Notes under the pieces: model-generated
What the model was told of the DNA's origin: nothing
The model's input: only the letters and a program-made list of their open reading frames with translations
The model's database searches: none
Program-made: the position numbers and the translations under genes
Part shown: positions 15,901-24,278 of the stretch, piece after piece
Position numbering within the stretch: the stretch's first letter is position 1
How the letters are laid out: the number at the start of each line of letters is the position of its first letter
Assembly (NCBI RefSeq): GCF_008151785.1
Contig: NZ_CP036523.1
Coordinates: 186,001 to 250,000 of the forward strand
Direction of reading: 5' to 3'
Length of the DNA: 64,000 nucleotides
Origin: Peptacetobacter hiranonis
GTDB taxonomy: Bacteria; Bacillota; Clostridia; Peptostreptococcales; Peptostreptococcaceae

Positions 15901-16899
15901 ATGGCATTATTTGAAAGTTATGAAAGAAGAATAAACCAGATAACTCCAGTTCTAGAAAAATACGAATTAGGAACTTTAGAAGATTGTAGAGAACTTTGCA
16001 AAAGCAAAGGATTTGATCCATATGAAATAGTAAAAGAAACTCAGGCTATAGCATTCGAAAATGCAGGTTGGGCATACACTTTAGGTGCTGCAATAGCTCT
16101 TAAAAAAGGATGTACAAAAGCAGCAGATGCAGCTGAAGCTATAGGTGAAGGACTTCAGGCATTCTGTATACCAGGTTCTGTTGCTGACAACAGAAAAGTT
16201 GGTTTAGGACATGGTAACTTAGGTGGAATGTTATTAAGAGAAGAAACTGAATGTTTCGCATTCCTAGCTGGACACGAAAGTTTCGCAGCAGCAGAAGGTG
16301 CTATAAAAATAGCTGAAAAAGCTAACAAAGTTAGAAAAAAACCTCTAAGAGTTATATTAAACGGTCTTGGAAAAGACGCTGCTTACATAATATCTAGAAT
16401 AAACGGATTCACTTATGTTCAGACTGAATTTGACTACTACACAAGTGAATTAACAATAGTAAAAGAAACTCCATTCTCAAACGGAGACAGAGCTAAAGTT
16501 AAATGCTACGGTTCTGATGACGTTAGAGAAGGTGTTGCTATAATGCATCATGAAGGTGTTGACGTATCTATAACAGGTAACTCAACTAACCCAACAAGAT
16601 TCCAGCATCCAGTTGCAGGAACATACAAAAAAGAATGTATAGAACAGGGTAAAAAATACTTCTCAGTTGCTTCAGGTGGTGGAACAGGTAGAACTCTTCA
16701 CCCAGACAACATGGGAGCAGGACCAGCTTCTTACGGTATGACAGATACTATGGGAAGAATGCATTCTGATGCTCAGTTCGCAGGATCTTCATCAGTTCCA
16801 GCTCACGTTGAAATGATGGGTCTTATAGGAATGGGTAACAACCCAATGGTTGGTGCAACAGTTGCGGTAGCAGTTGCAGTAGAAGAATCAAACAAATAA
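15901..16899 (+). CDS. GGGtGRT family protein
   Basis: 332 residues starting MALFESYERRIN. The signature SVASGGGTGRTLHPDN (about residues 256-271) defines the family. A Gly-rich region (GLGHGNLGGML, residues about 100-110) and several Cys residues are present. Start ATG at 15901 follows AAGGAAGGTG; the GTG at 15892 is part of the ribosome site. Cytoplasmic, function unknown, always found with the NifU-like partner, probably in redox or cluster chemistry. Expressed strongly judging by codon use. Confidence 0.85.
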   Translation: MALFESYERRINQITPVLEKYELGTLEDCRELCKSKGFDPYEIVKETQAIAFENAGWAYTLGAAIALKKGCTKAADAAEAIGEGLQAFCIPGSVADNRKVGLGHGNLGGMLLREETECFAFLAGHESFAAAEGAIKIAEKANKVRKKPLRVILNGLGKDAAYIISRINGFTYVQTEFDYYTSELTIVKETPFSNGDRAKVKCYGSDDVREGVAIMHHEGVDVSITGNSTNPTRFQHPVAGTYKKECIEQGKKYFSVASGGGTGRTLHPDNMGAGPASYGMTDTMGRMHSDAQFAGSSSVPAHVEMMGLIGMGNNPMVGATVAVAVAVEESNK

Positions 16900-16927
16900 T
16901 AATTGATTGATAATGATTGATTAACAT

Positions 16928-16960
16928 AAAAAGCAGTCTGTATTTTACAGGCTGCTTTTA
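16928..16960 (+). terminator. Terminator after the GGGtGRT gene
   Basis: Stem AAAGCAGTCTGTA (about 16929-16942) / TACAGGCTGCTTT (16946-16958), T-rich tail. Confidence 0.85.
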
Positions 16961-17013
16961 GTTTATACAAAATAGGAAAAGGTTTGAATAATATTTTGTT
17001 AAAGGAGAGAAAA

Positions 17014-17799
17014 ATGAAAAAAATAGCATTTTTTGATGTTGATGGAACTTTGATAGATTGCACAAATAGAATTATGGATATGAGTGATAGAGTAAAAAAA
17101 GCTATAAAAGATTTTCAGAAAGCTGGTAATAAAGCATTTATAGCAAGTGGAAGACCTCATGCATTTCTAAATAAGGAACTATTAAATTTTGGATTTGATG
17201 GTTTTATATTGGTAAATGGAGGACAAGTTTTAATAAATAATGAAACTAAATTCTTAAGTTCTATAGATAAAGAATTTGTAAAAGATATAGTTTTAAATTG
17301 TGAGAAATTAAATATAGATTATTGCTTACAAGGTCCTAAATATAGTTATTTAAAAGAAGGATTTGATAAAATTAAAAATTATTATAAAATTTATGATATA
17401 AGTAGAGATTTTCTTAAGTTTGAATTTAATATAGATGACGTAGATACTCTAAAAATAGAAATGTTTCCATCAAATGAAGAAGGATGTAAGTATTGTGAAT
17501 CATTGAATAAAGATAATTTTAATTGTTTTAAAAATTATCCTGGTGAAGTTTATGAATTATATCCAGTTAAAAATTCTAAAAGTAAAGGAGTTTTAAAAGC
17601 TATTGAATTTGAAAAAATATTACTTGAAAATTCATATGCCTTTGGAGATGGTAGAAATGATATAGAAATGATACAGACTGTTGGACATGGAGTTGCTATG
17701 GGAAATGCTGTTGCAGAATTAAAAAAAGTGTCAGCTGAATTTACTGACTCAATGAAAAATGACGGCGTGGCTACATATTTGGAAAAAGTTTTATTGTAA
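17014..17799 (+). CDS. Cof-type HAD-family sugar-phosphate phosphatase
   Basis: 261 residues with the four HAD motifs: FFDVDGTLI (nucleophile Asp), ASGRP (motif II), KSKGVLKAIE (Lys of motif III) and FGDGRNDIEM (motif IV). The large middle insertion is the C2B cap typical of Cof/YidA proteins, which hydrolyse sugar phosphates and related small phosphates in the cytoplasm. ATG at 17014 follows AAAGGAGAG; the frame from 16984 has no ribosome site. Monocistronic between terminators. Confidence 0.9.
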   Translation: MKKIAFFDVDGTLIDCTNRIMDMSDRVKKAIKDFQKAGNKAFIASGRPHAFLNKELLNFGFDGFILVNGGQVLINNETKFLSSIDKEFVKDIVLNCEKLNIDYCLQGPKYSYLKEGFDKIKNYYKIYDISRDFLKFEFNIDDVDTLKIEMFPSNEEGCKYCESLNKDNFNCFKNYPGEVYELYPVKNSKSKGVLKAIEFEKILLENSYAFGDGRNDIEMIQTVGHGVAMGNAVAELKKVSAEFTDSMKNDGVATYLEKVLL

Positions 17800-17821
17800 T
17801 TATAGTAATTTTATAGTGAAT

Positions 17822-17865
17822 AAAAATACCGTGAAAAATAATTTTTATTTTTCACGGTATTTTTT
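17822..17865 (+). terminator. Terminator after the HAD phosphatase
   Basis: Perfect 18-bp arms AAAAATACCGTGAAAAAT (17822-17839) / ATTTTTCACGGTATTTTT (17847-17864), followed by T. Symmetric, works in both directions. Confidence 0.9.
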
Positions 17866-17895
17866 ATTGTTATGAAATTCTATGGGTATAACAAA

Positions 17896-17963
17896 ATTTC
17901 CTTAACAACAAAAGGAAAAATGAGTATACTATGACTTCCTTTATGAATAGGAAAACGATTGTT
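17896..17963 (+). promoter_or_regulatory. Candidate control region of the PTS/aldolase cluster
   Basis: TTTCCTT (17898-17904) and AAGGAAA form a short inverted repeat in 17896-17921. GGAAAACGATTGTT (17950-17963) matches the left half of the CcpA cre consensus and only part of the right half. Either could be the catabolite-repression or PRD-regulator site. A clear promoter was not identified. Confidence 0.3.
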
Positions 17964-18034
17964 ATTTTTAGAATGCTTATTTATTGTTATTATAAATATA
18001 GAAAAAATAATAAAAAGAAAAGGTGGTATTTATT

Positions 18035-18901
18035 ATGTTAATGAATATGTCAAAATTATTAAAAGTAGCAAATGAAAATAACTTCGCTGTACCAGCGTTT
18101 AACATATCTTCTGAGAGTATGTTAAAAGGTGTTATAAAATCTTGTGAGGAAGAAAAATCTCCAGTTATAATAGCAATACACCCAAATGAACTTGAATTTA
18201 CAGGTGATAGCTTTGTTGAAATGGTTAAAGATGTTGCAAATAAGACAAACATTCCTGTAGTACTACATTTAGATCATGGTTCAACAATAGAACAGATAAA
18301 TAGAGCTGTAAGAGATGGATTTACATCAGTTATGATAGATGCTAGTACATCAACAATAGAAGAAAATATAGAATTAACAAAAAAAGTAATTGAAATAGCG
18401 CATCCTTTAAATATATCAGTTGAAGCTGAATTAGGAACAATAGGAACAACTGATGGAGATAGTGAAGGTGGAACTGAAGAAATTATATATACTAAACCAG
18501 AAGATGCGGTTAAGTTTGTTGAAGAAACAGGTTGTGATTGCTTAGCGATTGCTATAGGAACTGCTCATGGTATATATCCAGAAGGCTTTGAACCACATTT
18601 AAAACTTGATTTACTTAGCGAAATAAAATCTAGCGTTTCAATACCATTAGTATTACATGGTGGCTCAGCAAATCCAGATAGTGAAATAGCAGAAGCAGTA
18701 AAAAGAGGTGTTAATAAAATAAATATATCATCAGATATAAAAGATGCTTTCTTTAAAGAATGCAGAGTAGTATTAGAAAATAAAAAATTAAGAGAACCAT
18801 TAGATATATTCCCTGCATGTATAGAAAAGATGAATGAAACAGTTGTTCATAAAATAAGATTATTTAATTCTAATGATAAACTTAAATACTACTCATTATA
18901 A
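18035..18901 (+). CDS. Class II ketose-bisphosphate aldolase (FbaA/GatY type)
   Basis: 288 residues from ATG 18035 (AAAGGTGG before it). Class II features: HLDHGS (Asp catalytic and His zinc ligand, about residue 80), VEAELGTIG, GTAHGIYP (His ligand), VLHGGSA (His ligand) and KINISSD (phosphate binding). It cleaves a ketose 1,6-bisphosphate to dihydroxyacetone phosphate and an aldehyde. It is the first gene of a sugar cluster with a PTS, so its substrate is probably the sugar bisphosphate made from the imported sugar rather than glycolytic fructose bisphosphate. Tagatose- and fructose-bisphosphate types cannot be told apart here. Confidence 0.85.
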   Translation: MLMNMSKLLKVANENNFAVPAFNISSESMLKGVIKSCEEEKSPVIIAIHPNELEFTGDSFVEMVKDVANKTNIPVVLHLDHGSTIEQINRAVRDGFTSVMIDASTSTIEENIELTKKVIEIAHPLNISVEAELGTIGTTDGDSEGGTEEIIYTKPEDAVKFVEETGCDCLAIAIGTAHGIYPEGFEPHLKLDLLSEIKSSVSIPLVLHGGSANPDSEIAEAVKRGVNKINISSDIKDAFFKECRVVLENKKLREPLDIFPACIEKMNETVVHKIRLFNSNDKLKYYSL

Positions 18902-18920
18902 AAAATAAAGAGGTAGAAAA

Positions 18921-19370
18921 ATGGAAATAATAAATGTCATAGATGATCGACTATTGAAAGTTGATTTAGAAGCAAAAGATAAAGAAGAAGCAATTACAAA
19001 GGTATGTGAATTATTATATAAAGAAAAATATATTTCTGATATTGATAGTTTTAAACTTGATGTTTTAAAAAGAGAAGAACTAGGTGAAACTGGAATAGGA
19101 AATGGTGTTGCTATTCCTCATGGAAAAAGTAGCAGTGTTATAAAAAATACTGTTTCTATTTGTAAACTAAAAGATTCTATAGAATGGGAAAGTTTTGACG
19201 GAAAAGGCGTTAATGTAATCATATTATTTGCTGTACAGGATGATATAGAATCAGCAAAAGAACATCTTAAATTACTAGCAAGTGTAGCTAGAAAATTAGG
19301 AAGAGATGAAGTGATTGAATCTCTAAGAAATGCAAAAGATGAGAAAGAGTTAAAAGAATGTTTTAGATAA
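18921..19370 (+). CDS. PTS EIIA component, fructose/mannitol type
   Basis: 149 residues, phosphorylation site His in GVAIPHGKSS (about residue 67), preceded by the usual REELGETGIG. It passes phosphate from HPr to the EIIB gene next door. AAAGAGG before the ATG; 19 bases after the aldolase gene. A second EIIA follows the regulator at 26088, so the cluster has one EIIA for transport and perhaps one for regulation. Confidence 0.9.
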   Translation: MEIINVIDDRLLKVDLEAKDKEEAITKVCELLYKEKYISDIDSFKLDVLKREELGETGIGNGVAIPHGKSSSVIKNTVSICKLKDSIEWESFDGKGVNVIILFAVQDDIESAKEHLKLLASVARKLGRDEVIESLRNAKDEKELKECFR

Positions 19371-19400
19371 TAACTTAAATGTTTTTTACAGGAGGGGCTT

Positions 19401-19709
19401 ATGAAAATAGTTGGCGTTTGTGCTTGTGTAGCTGGAATTGCTCATACATATTTAGCACAGGAAAAGTTAATAAATGCTGCAGAAAAAAGAGGTCATAAAA
19501 TAAATGTTGAAACACAGGGTGTTATAGGACAGGAAAATCCTCTTACTGAAGAAGAAATAAAAGAAGCAGATGTAGTTGTATTAGCAATAGATGTTAGTAT
19601 ATCAGGGAAAGAACGTTTTAAAGGGAAAAAAGTTATAGAAGTACCTACTAAAACAGTAGTTCATGCATCAGATAAATTAATAGAAAAGATAGAAACAATG
19701 CTTGCTTAA
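19401..19709 (+). CDS. PTS EIIB component, fructose type
   Basis: 102 residues starting MKIVGVCACVAGIAHTYLAQ. The active cysteine is the one before VAGIAHT, where most fructose EIIB have CPTGIAHT; the Pro-Thr is Val-Ala here, a modest deviation. It phosphorylates the sugar at the membrane with EIIC. GGAGGGG precedes the ATG. Confidence 0.9.
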   Translation: MKIVGVCACVAGIAHTYLAQEKLINAAEKRGHKINVETQGVIGQENPLTEEEIKEADVVVLAIDVSISGKERFKGKKVIEVPTKTVVHASDKLIEKIETMLA

Positions 19710-19740
19710 AATTTAAGTAAAATTGAGGATGGAGATTAAG

Positions 19741-20829
19741 ATGAAAAATTTACAGTTGAAAAAACATATGATGACTGCAATAGCATATATGATTCCATTT
19801 GTTGCAGCATCTGGGATGTTAATGGTTATAGGTAATATATTTGGAGGTCAAGGGGTAGATGTTCTAAACTCTAGTATATCAGTTCCAGATTTACTTACAA
19901 CATTAGGTGGAACATCATTAGGTTTTATACCAATAATTATATCTACAGGAATAGCTTATTCAATAGCTGATAAAGCTGGTATAGCTCCTGGTGTAATACT
20001 AGGTTTACTTTGTAAAGTTGATGGATATGGCTTCCTAGGTGGATTAGTAAGTGGTTTCTTAGTAGGTTACCTAACAAAATGGTTATTAAAAGTGATAAAA
20101 GTTCCTAAATGGGTTCAGGGATTATTACCTCAGTTAATATTACCATTATTAGTATCTTTAATAGTAGGTGTACTAATGCAGTATATAATAGGTGTACCAA
20201 TAACTTGGTTAACAGAAGGCGTAACAAATATGTTAATAACAATGCAGAGTAATCCTAGCCTAGCAGTTCTATTTGGAGTTGTTGTTGGAATATTATCTGC
20301 AGTTGACTATGGTGGACCAATAAATAAGGTTGTATTTACTTTTGCAGCGGCTCTGTTATCAGAAGGTATGGGTGGACCGATAGCGAATTTAATACAGGCT
20401 AGTATGATAGCTCCATTTGGACTAACAATAGGATATTTTATTTCTAGAATTACGGGAAAAGTATTATTCTCAAATGAAGAAGTTAATGCTTTAAAATCTG
20501 CATTTGTTATGGGTTGTTTCCAGATAACAGAAGGATCTTTCCCAATAATATTAAATGATTTATTAAGAATAACTATTTGTACAGCATTAGGTGCAGGAAC
20601 AAGTGGAGCGCTTATAGGATTCTTTGGTGTAGAATCTAAGGTTCCATCAGGAGGATTCTTAGCATTGCCAGGTCTAAATAAACCATTTGCATGGTTATTA
20701 GCATTATTAGTTGGTTCTATTGTATTTGCTATAGCACTACAATTCTTAAAACATAAACCAACTGAAGAAAAAGTAGAAGTTAAAAGTGAAGAAATAGATT
20801 TAGATGATTTATCATTTACAGAATTCTAA
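19741..20829 (+). CDS. PTS EIIC component, fructose type (sugar permease)
   Basis: 362 residues with about nine or ten hydrophobic helices. Family motifs include MTAIAYMIPFVAASGML near the start, GFLGGLVSGFLVGY, and FQITEGSFPI, which is close to the ITEGAIPF motif of fructose EIIC. Start ATG at 19741 follows GGATGGAG. It imports and, with EIIB, phosphorylates a ketose or polyol. The C-terminal acidic tail (DLDDLSFTEF) is cytoplasmic. A hairpin follows, so downstream genes may be expressed less. Confidence 0.9.
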   Translation: MKNLQLKKHMMTAIAYMIPFVAASGMLMVIGNIFGGQGVDVLNSSISVPDLLTTLGGTSLGFIPIIISTGIAYSIADKAGIAPGVILGLLCKVDGYGFLGGLVSGFLVGYLTKWLLKVIKVPKWVQGLLPQLILPLLVSLIVGVLMQYIIGVPITWLTEGVTNMLITMQSNPSLAVLFGVVVGILSAVDYGGPINKVVFTFAAALLSEGMGGPIANLIQASMIAPFGLTIGYFISRITGKVLFSNEEVNALKSAFVMGCFQITEGSFPIILNDLLRITICTALGAGTSGALIGFFGVESKVPSGGFLALPGLNKPFAWLLALLVGSIVFAIALQFLKHKPTEEKVEVKSEEIDLDDLSFTEF

Positions 20830-20839
20830 TATAGGCAGA

Positions 20840-20874
20840 ATACAAATGGTTAAAATTTAACCATTTGTATTTTT
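20840..20874 (+). terminator. Hairpin with T tail inside the sugar cluster
   Basis: ATACAAATGGTT (20840-20851) / AACCATTTGTAT (20859-20870) then TTTT. It sits between EIIC and the DUF4432 gene and would attenuate transcription or protect the upstream message. Confidence 0.75.
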
Positions 20875-20904
20875 GCAATTATAAATATTAATGAAGGTGA
20901 GTTT

Positions 20905-21969
20905 ATGTCTATAAAAATTAATAATAGAGAATATACAAAAGAAGAATTATATTCTTATTTTGGAGATTTCAGCGCAATTGCGGGTATTCGTAGATATACT
21001 TTATCAGAAGGGAAATCAAAAGATTGTGATATAATTGAAGTCACAACTGGGACAGGTTTAATTTTTGAGATAAATGCAACAAGAGGTATGGATTTAGGGA
21101 GATGTAGTTATAATTCTATTCCAATATCATACCAGGGATATAATAGAGAGGTTCATCCTAGTTATTATGAAATATTTTCAGATGGATGGTTAAGAAATTT
21201 TGGTGGAGGTTTGTTAGTTACATGTGGATTAAAGTCAACTGGTAAAAATGAAGTTGATAATGGAGAAATATTACCACTACATGGAAGAATATCGAATATA
21301 CCAGCAGAAAGAGTAAATATAGTAGAGGATTGGAAAGACGATAAGTTATTTTTTGAAATATCAGGCAAAATAAGAGAATCAAAGGCTTTACATTATAACT
21401 TAGAGTTAAATAGAACGATATCTATTGAAGCTGGAACAAATAAAATATTAATAACTGATACCGTTGAAAATTTAGGGTTTGAAGATCAAGAGATGATGAT
21501 TTTATATCACTTCAATATAGGGCATCCAATAATAGATGAATGTTCTAGATTAATTACAAACTCAGAAACTGTAACTCCTAGAGATAAAGATGCTGAAGAA
21601 CAAAATGAAAAATATTATGAGTATTGTAAACCTACAAAAGGATATAAGGATATAGTATATTATCATAAATTAAATGATAAAAATGGTATTTCTTCTGCCG
21701 TAATCGTAAATGAAGAATTAGGATTAGGTATAGGTTTGAAATTTAATAAAGAAGAGTTAGATTGTTTTAATCAATGGAAATTTACAAATTTAGGAAATTA
21801 TGTTGCGGGCATAGAACCAGGCAATGCTTTTGTAAATGGTAGAAGTATAGAAAGACAAGAGGGAAGGCTTAAAATAATAAAAGCCAGAGAAAAAAAAGAA
21901 TTTAAACTAGAAATAGAGTTGCTTACGAATCAAAATGAAATAAATTCATATAAAAAAGATAATTTTTAA
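20905..21969 (+). CDS. DUF4432 family protein, aldose-1-epimerase-like
   Basis: 354 residues of the galactose-mutarotase fold type: INATRGMDLGRCSY, EILPLHGRISN, ILYHFNIGHP and AGIEPGNAFVNGR are DUF4432 landmarks with a His and Glu that correspond to the mutarotase active site. It is expected to convert sugar anomers or epimers in the cytoplasm before the isomerase. Start ATG at 20905 follows GAAGGTGAG. It precedes the D-lyxose isomerase by 17 bases. Gln codons here are mainly CAA, unlike the PTS genes. Confidence 0.8.
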   Translation: MSIKINNREYTKEELYSYFGDFSAIAGIRRYTLSEGKSKDCDIIEVTTGTGLIFEINATRGMDLGRCSYNSIPISYQGYNREVHPSYYEIFSDGWLRNFGGGLLVTCGLKSTGKNEVDNGEILPLHGRISNIPAERVNIVEDWKDDKLFFEISGKIRESKALHYNLELNRTISIEAGTNKILITDTVENLGFEDQEMMILYHFNIGHPIIDECSRLITNSETVTPRDKDAEEQNEKYYEYCKPTKGYKDIVYYHKLNDKNGISSAVIVNEELGLGIGLKFNKEELDCFNQWKFTNLGNYVAGIEPGNAFVNGRSIERQEGRLKIIKAREKKEFKLEIELLTNQNEINSYKKDNF

Positions 21970-21986
21970 TGACTAGGAGAATAGCT

Positions 21987-22682
21987 ATGAAAAGATCAGA
22001 AATAAATAATGCGATAGATTATGTAATAGGAAGATTAGATGATTTTAAGTTACCACTACCTAAATTTGCATATTATACTCCAGAAGAATGGAGAAATATA
22101 GATGAATCAGAGATAGAGTTAGTTGATAATATGTTAGGTTGGGATGTAACAGACTTTGGGTCTGGAAACTTTTTAGAAAAAGGATTAACAGTATTTGTTT
22201 TTAGAAATGGAAGTTTTAATAACAAAGAAAAATATCCAAAGCCATACTGTGAAAAATTATTATATGTAAGAGATGGGCAGATATTACCGTATCATTTCCA
22301 TTGGAGCAAAACAGAAGATATAATAAACAGAGGTGGCGGAGATTTAGAGCTAACTATATGGCAGTCTGATAAAAATGAAGAATTTTCTAGTGAAGATATA
22401 ACTGTTACTATAGATGGTAAAAAAGTTACTATTCCTGCTGGAGGAAAGGTTATTTTAGAACCTGGTCAGAGTATAACACTATTACCATATCAATATCATA
22501 TGTGGAGAGGTGTTCCAGGAACAGGAGATGTATTATTATTTGAAGTATCTACAACTAATGATGATAATGTAGATAACTGTTTCTATGAATCTAATGACAG
22601 AATACCTCAGGTAGAAGAAGATGAGGAAGTAAAACATTTAATATTCGCAGATTACAAAAATTATATAAAAATAGCTAAATAA
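21987..22682 (+). CDS. D-lyxose ketol-isomerase
   Basis: 231 residues with the cupin fold of the D-lyxose/D-mannose isomerase family. Metal ligands are visible in ILPYHFHWSKTEDI (two His and Glu) and YQYHMWRG (His). Known members convert D-lyxose to D-xylulose and D-mannose to D-fructose. The neighbouring xylulokinase supports the first reaction. ATG at 21987 follows AGGAGA. A hairpin overlaps the stop codon and precedes the next gene. Confidence 0.85.
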   Translation: MKRSEINNAIDYVIGRLDDFKLPLPKFAYYTPEEWRNIDESEIELVDNMLGWDVTDFGSGNFLEKGLTVFVFRNGSFNNKEKYPKPYCEKLLYVRDGQILPYHFHWSKTEDIINRGGGDLELTIWQSDKNEEFSSEDITVTIDGKKVTIPAGGKVILEPGQSITLLPYQYHMWRGVPGTGDVLLFEVSTTNDDNVDNCFYESNDRIPQVEEDEEVKHLIFADYKNYIKIAK

Positions 22683-22693
22683 TATATTTAGCT
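22673..22693 (+). repeat. Intercistronic inverted repeat
   Basis: AGCTAAATA (22673-22681) / TATTTAGCT (22685-22693) with a 3-base centre. It ends just before the AAAGGAG of the xylulokinase gene and could tune its translation. Confidence 0.6.
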
Positions 22694-22708
22694 AAAAAGG
22701 AGTAAAAA

Positions 22709-24175
22709 ATGTATTATATAGGAATAGACTTAGGAACATCTTCTGTAAAAATGCTATTAATGGATAAAGATGGAAATATCTTAAAACGAGTTTCAAAAGA
22801 CTATCCAATTTCATTTCCACATCCAGGTTGGTCAGAGCAAAATCCTGAAGACTGGTATAAACAGACTTTAATAGGATTAAAAGAACTAATAATTAATATT
22901 AGTAAAGAAAAAATTGAAGGCATAGGAATTGGTGGTCAAATGCATGGGTTAGTTGTTTTAGACGAAAAAGATTGTGTTATAAGACCAGCAATACTATGGA
23001 ACGATAATAGAACAATAAAAGAAAACGAATATTTAAATGAAGTAATTGGAAAGGATTTTTTATCTAAGAATACTGGCAATATTTCATTTACTGGATTTAC
23101 AGCATCAAAATTATTATGGATGAAAAATAATGAAGTTGATAAATTTAAAAAAATATCGAAGATAATGTTACCTAAAGATTATTTAGTGTATAAATTTACT
23201 GGTGTACATTCTACTGATGTATCGGATGCTTCAGGTACTTTAATATTTGACGTAAAAAATAGATGTTGGTCAAAAGAGATGATTGATATTTGTGGAATAA
23301 AAAGAGAACAACTTCCTAATATATATGAAAGTTATGAAGTTGTTGGAAATTTAAATAAAGATTTAATGGAAGAACTCGGAATTAATACAAAAGTAAAAAT
23401 AGTTGCAGGAGCAAGTGATAATGCTGCAGCTGCTATAGGTACAGGAACTATAGGAAATGGAAACTGTAACTTATCTTTAGGAACATCAGGAACTGTATTT
23501 ATATCAAGTGACAAGTTTATTGAAGATGAAAACAACTCTATACATTCTTTTGATCATGCAGATGGAAATTATCATTTATTGGGGTGTATGCTTAGTGCAG
23601 CATCGTGCAATAAATGGTGGAATGATGAAATATTAAAAACAAAAGAATATAAAAAAGAACAAGAAAAAATTAAAGATTTAGCAGAAAATGAAGTTTATTT
23701 TTTACCATATTTAATGGGTGAAAGATCGCCATACAATGATCCTAATGCAAGAGGTGTATTTATAGGTATGAATATGAATACCAAGAGAGAAGATATGACC
23801 TTAGCTGTATTAGAGGGAGTTAGCTTTGCATTTAGAGACATTATAGAAGTTTCTAGAAAATTAGGTGTTAATCCTACAAATACTAAAATATGTGGTGGTG
23901 GAGCTAAAAGTAAGCTTTGGATAAAAATTTTAGCTAATGTACTTAATATGAATATAGAAATAATAGAAAATGAAGAAGGAGCATCACTAGGAGGGGCTAT
24001 TTTAGCAGCAGTTTCCTGTGGAGCATTTGCAAGTTTAGAAGAAGCAACGAATAAAATAGTGAAGATATCTGAAATTTTTATGCCTGAAGAAAGTTTAGTA
24101 AAAAAATATGAGAAAAAATACAGTAAATATAAGGAAATTTATCCATCAATAAAAAACCTATATAAAAAACTGTAG
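22709..24175 (+). CDS. xylB: Xylulokinase (FGGY family)
   Basis: 488 residues. The ATPase fold is shown by YYIGIDLGTSSVK at the start, GGQMHGLV, ILWNDNRT, the catalytic Asp in AGASDNAAAAIG and CGGGAKSKLW near the C-terminus. Length and motifs fit xylulokinase, which makes xylulose 5-phosphate for the pentose phosphate pathway. With the isomerase upstream it gives a route from D-lyxose. A different ketose kinase is possible because the PTS and aldolase upstream suit a hexose better. Confidence 0.85.
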   Translation: MYYIGIDLGTSSVKMLLMDKDGNILKRVSKDYPISFPHPGWSEQNPEDWYKQTLIGLKELIINISKEKIEGIGIGGQMHGLVVLDEKDCVIRPAILWNDNRTIKENEYLNEVIGKDFLSKNTGNISFTGFTASKLLWMKNNEVDKFKKISKIMLPKDYLVYKFTGVHSTDVSDASGTLIFDVKNRCWSKEMIDICGIKREQLPNIYESYEVVGNLNKDLMEELGINTKVKIVAGASDNAAAAIGTGTIGNGNCNLSLGTSGTVFISSDKFIEDENNSIHSFDHADGNYHLLGCMLSAASCNKWWNDEILKTKEYKKEQEKIKDLAENEVYFLPYLMGERSPYNDPNARGVFIGMNMNTKREDMTLAVLEGVSFAFRDIIEVSRKLGVNPTNTKICGGGAKSKLWIKILANVLNMNIEIIENEEGASLGGAILAAVSCGAFASLEEATNKIVKISEIFMPEESLVKKYEKKYSKYKEIYPSIKNLYKKL

Positions 24176-24196
24176 TATTTATTATATAACAAAATA

Positions 24197-24240
24197 GTGC
24201 TGTCGCATAAATAAGAAATATTTTGTGACAGCACCGTTTT
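24197..24240 (+). terminator. Terminator after xylB
   Basis: GTGCTGTCGCA (24197-24207) / TGTGACAGCAC (24224-24234, one G-T), then a T run. Confidence 0.85.
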
Positions 24241-24278
24241 ATTATATAATAAATGAAAATGAAAAGAGGAGAATTTTT